A stretch of 64,000 nt of DNA from Rhizobium sp. SSA_523 (GTDB taxonomy: Bacteria; Pseudomonadota; Alphaproteobacteria; Rhizobiales; Rhizobiaceae), in assembly GCF_030435705.1 (NCBI RefSeq), contig NZ_CP129382.1, forward strand, positions 1,612,001-1,676,000, written 5' to 3'. The notes below the pieces were generated by a model. That model ran no database searches, had not been told where the DNA came from, and was given only the letters and a program-made list of their open reading frames with translations. This document shows, one piece after another, positions 61,671 to 64,000 of this stretch; the stretch's first letter is position 1, and the number at the start of each line of letters is the position of its first letter. Position numbers and translations under genes: made by a program.

Positions 61671-62711
61671 ATGAAATCAGTGTTGAAGCTGATGGCAGCT
61701 GCTGCCGTCATCACGGCCGTTCACGCTCCGGCTTTCGCCAAGGACAAGGTCATTGGCGTATCCTGGTCCAACTTCCAGGAAGAGCGTTGGAAGACGGATG
61801 AAGCAGCCATCAAGAAGGCGCTCGAGGCATCCGGCGACAAATACATCTCCGCCGACGCGCAATCCTCCGCCGCCAAGCAGCTGACCGATATCGAAAGCCT
61901 GATCGCGCAGGGCGCCAATGCCCTCATCGTTCTGGCGCAGGATTCGTCCGCCATCGGCCCGGCCATCGAAAAGGCAGCCGCGGAAGGCATTCCGGTCGTC
62001 GGCTATGACCGCCTGATCGAAAACCCGGCGGCCTTCTACATCACCTTCGACAATAAGGAAGTCGGCCGCCTGCAGGCAAAGGAAGTCTTCAAGGTGAAGC
62101 CGGAAGGCAATTACGTCTTCATCAAGGGCTCGTCTTCCGATCCGAACGCCGATTTCCTCTTCGCCGGCCAGATGGAAGTGCTGAAGGCCGCCATGGATTC
62201 CGGCAAGGTCAAGAATGTCGGCGAGGCCTATACCGACGGTTGGAAGCCTGAAAATGCCCAGAAGAACATGGAACAGTTCCTGACCAAGAACAACAACAAG
62301 GTGGATGCCGTCGTGGCATCGAATGACGGCACGGCCGGCGGCGCCATCGCGGCGCTTTCCGCCCAGGGCCTGGCCGGATCCGTTCCGGTCTCCGGTCAGG
62401 ACGGCGATGCGGCGGCGCTCAACCGCGTCGCGCTCGGCACCCAGACCGTCTCCGTCTGGAAGGACGCGCGCGAACTGGGCAAGAATGCCGCCGAGATCGC
62501 CGTGGCGCTGGCCGATGGCAAGACCATGGACGAGATCAAGGGCGTGCAGACCTTTGACGGCGGCCCGCAGAAGGTGCCGATGAAGTCCGTCTTCCTGACC
62601 CCGATGGCGATCACCAAGGACAATCTGAACGTCGTCATCGACGCCGGCTGGATCACCAAGGCCGCTGCCTGCCAGGGCGTGAAGGCCGGCACGCTGAAGG
62701 CCTGCGATTGA
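61671..62711 (+). CDS. xylF: D-xylose ABC transporter substrate-binding protein
   Basis: A 346-residue periplasmic sugar-binding protein of the XylF/RbsB class. Signal peptide [23 protein letters not shown]. Mature text [60 protein letters not shown] and [16 protein letters not shown] with [14 protein letters not shown] follows XylF closely. It delivers xylose to XylH/XylG. An intercistronic hairpin separates it from xylH, likely keeping the binding-protein mRNA more abundant. Confidence 0.95.
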   Translation: MKSVLKLMAAAAVITAVHAPAFAKDKVIGVSWSNFQEERWKTDEAAIKKALEASGDKYISADAQSSAAKQLTDIESLIAQGANALIVLAQDSSAIGPAIEKAAAEGIPVVGYDRLIENPAAFYITFDNKEVGRLQAKEVFKVKPEGNYVFIKGSSSDPNADFLFAGQMEVLKAAMDSGKVKNVGEAYTDGWKPENAQKNMEQFLTKNNNKVDAVVASNDGTAGGAIAALSAQGLAGSVPVSGQDGDAAALNRVALGTQTVSVWKDARELGKNAAEIAVALADGKTMDEIKGVQTFDGGPQKVPMKSVFLTPMAITKDNLNVVIDAGWITKAAACQGVKAGTLKACD

Positions 62712-62730
62712 TCTGACAAAGAGCATGGCC

Positions 62731-62757
62731 GGCGCGTCGCACAAGCGGCGACGCGCC
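62731..62757 (+). terminator. Intercistronic hairpin xylF-xylH
   Basis: GGCGCGTCGC and GCGACGCGCC form a perfect 10-bp stem with a 7-base loop, 19 bases after the xylF stop. There is no T run, so it is probably a 3' stabilising or attenuating stem, common after binding-protein genes in ABC operons. Confidence 0.7.
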
Positions 62758-62822
62758 AACCGCCCGTTCCCCGTCCCGACCAGGGAGGAACCGGCACGAC
62801 AAAGAGGGAGAACGGCAAGGGC

Positions 62823-64000
62823 ATGGCCGACGTAACCAATGTCAATCGGGCGGCGACCACCACGCCCGCCGAAAACCCGATCAAGCGATTGCTGAGGGCG
62901 ACAGAGCTCGATACCCGCCTGCTCGGCATGATCGGCGCCATGCTGATCATCTGGATCGGCTTCGACATCTTCACCGAGGGTCTTTTCCTGACCCCGCGCA
63001 ACCTCTGGAACCTCTCGGTTCAGACCGCCTCCGTCGCGGTCATGGCAACCGGCATGGTGCTGGTCATCGTGACGCGCAATATCGATCTGTCGGTCGGCTC
63101 CATCCTGGGATTTGTCGGCATGATCATGGGCGTGCTGCAGGCGGAAATCCTGCCGCAATTTCTGGGCTTCGAGCATCCGCTGATCTGGGTGATCGCGCTT
63201 TCGGCCGGCATTCTACTGGGCGCCGCCATCGGCGCGCTGCATGGCACGATCATCGCCTTTCTGAACGTTCCCTCCTTCATCGTCACGCTCGGCGGACTGC
63301 TGGTCTGGCGCGGCGCGACCTGGTTCGTCACCAGCGGCCGCACCGTCGCGCCGATGGATGCCACCTTCCGCCTGATGGGCGGCGGCACCAATGGCTCGAT
63401 CGGCGCCACCTGGAGCTGGGTCGTCGGGCTTCTGGCCTGCGCGGCCATCGTCGCCATCATCCTGAATTCGCGCCGCCAGCGCCTGCGCTTCGGCTTTCCC
63501 TTGCGGCCCGTCTGGGCAGAGGTCTTCCTGGCCTCCGTTGCCTGCCTTCTCGTCCTCATCGCAATCTGGATCGTCAACAGCTATCCCTGGCCGGTCAATA
63601 TCGCCCGCCGCTATGCGGATGCCAACGGCATTGCCTGGCCGGATGGCGGCCTGTTCATTTCGCACGGGATAGCCGTTCCGGTGCTGATAGCGCTGGCCGT
63701 CGGCATCGTGATGACCTTCATTTCCACCCGTCTGCGCTTCGGCCGCTATGTCTTTGCCATTGGCGGCAATCCGGAAGCCGCCGAACTGGCCGGCATCAAG
63801 ACCCGCTGGGTGACGGTGAAGATCTTTGCGCTGATGGGCGCGCTCTGCGCCATCGCCGCGGCCATTTCCACCGCCCGGCTGAATGCCGCAACCAATGCGC
63901 AGGGCGAGCTGGACGAACTCTATACCATCGCCGCGGCGGTCATCGGCGGCACCTCGCTCGCCGGCGGCACGGGAACGATTGCCGGCGCCATGCTCGGCGC
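62823..64000 (+). CDS. xylH: D-xylose ABC transporter permease (3' end outside window)
   Basis: The frame from ATG 62823 stays open to the window edge (392 complete codons). The protein [20 protein letters not shown] begins with a soluble stretch, then membrane segments typical of the BPD_transp_2 sugar permeases: [55 protein letters not shown] and [20 protein letters not shown]. About 14 helices are expected in the full protein (about 430 residues). It forms the xylose channel with XylG; xylG should follow beyond the edge. Confidence 0.93.
   Translation, partial: MADVTNVNRAATTTPAENPIKRLLRATELDTRLLGMIGAMLIIWIGFDIFTEGLFLTPRNLWNLSVQTASVAVMATGMVLVIVTRNIDLSVGSILGFVGMIMGVLQAEILPQFLGFEHPLIWVIALSAGILLGAAIGALHGTIIAFLNVPSFIVTLGGLLVWRGATWFVTSGRTVAPMDATFRLMGGGTNGSIGATWSWVVGLLACAAIVAIILNSRRQRLRFGFPLRPVWAEVFLASVACLLVLIAIWIVNSYPWPVNIARRYADANGIAWPDGGLFISHGIAVPVLIALAVGIVMTFISTRLRFGRYVFAIGGNPEAAELAGIKTRWVTVKIFALMGALCAIAAAISTARLNAATNAQGELDELYTIAAAVIGGTSLAGGTGTIAGAMLG

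Noticed and set aside
1..64000. tRNA, rRNA or integrase-linked island
   Set aside because: No T-loop/acceptor pattern or integrase-like protein was seen by eye; a tRNAscan run would be needed to exclude a tRNA formally.

Overview
The window reads as a chromosomal segment of an alphaproteobacterium of the order Rhizobiales, most likely family Rhizobiaceae (Rhizobium/Agrobacterium/Allorhizobium-like). The evidence is the high-GC coding sequence, a choXWV choline importer, a NolR-like regulator, a BioR/BioY/BioB biotin locus with BioR boxes, an Atu4866-type small protein, the carboxynorspermidine-type polyamine gene pair, and a rhizobial-type intergenic palindromic repeat. No rRNA, tRNA, CRISPR array, transposase or prophage gene was seen. 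Coding density is high and strands are mixed.

Layout. 1-8.2 kb: 3' end of an anti-sigma factor, a cytoplasmic double-PAS chemoreceptor, a divergent EamA permease/MocR regulator pair, leuA behind a leucine-rich leader peptide, and a BenE permease. 8.2-11 kb: nspC and carboxynorspermidine synthase, an alternative spermidine route. 11-13.2 kb: a less GC-rich two-gene islet (AAA ATPase plus DUF4276/TOPRIM-like protein) that looks like a defence module. 13.2-25.4 kb: housekeeping and metabolic genes (RsuA-type pseudouridine synthase, prmB, LysG/LysE exporter pair, two esterases, ClpP-like peptidase, HupE, DUF2076 and extensin-like proteins, diguanylate cyclase, formate-THF ligase). 25.5-32.8 kb: haem/haemoglobin TonB receptor, LuxR regulator, PAS protein, DUF2333 and a coiled-coil protein, pseudoazurin behind a perfect FNR-type box. 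32.9-38.9 kb: choXWV with a trailing HugZ-like gene, NolR-like regulator, small secreted protein and the GntR regulator inferred to be BioR. 39-49.6 kb: bioY-bioB, a branched-chain amino-acid binding protein, adenine deaminase, small proteins, AraC regulator, alpha-glucosidase, KDG kinase and a GT4 glycosyltransferase. 49.7-53.7 kb: globin-fold chemoreceptor, der and a YfgM-like TPR protein.

The most interesting region is 53.9-58.5 kb. It holds a rearranged locus resembling the holdfast-anchor/curli (hfaA-hfaB-hfaD) type: a small secreted protein, a CsgG/HfaB-like outer-membrane lipoprotein with a long Pro-rich tail, an unrecognised periplasmic protein, and a 493-residue adhesin of eight repeats. 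The small protein and the adhesin share one motif (Q-x-A-x-N-x-G-x-V-x-N). A full CtrA-type site (TTAA-N7-TTAAC) precedes the CsgG-like gene and two near-matches precede the adhesin. I infer a cell-cycle-regulated, amyloid-like surface anchor.

The last 4 kb hold a polysaccharide deacetylase, a rhizobial palindromic repeat, a ROK regulator with a perfect palindromic operator, xylF, and xylH running off the right edge.

All functional names come from reading the translated sequences and recalling family features. No database search was run.
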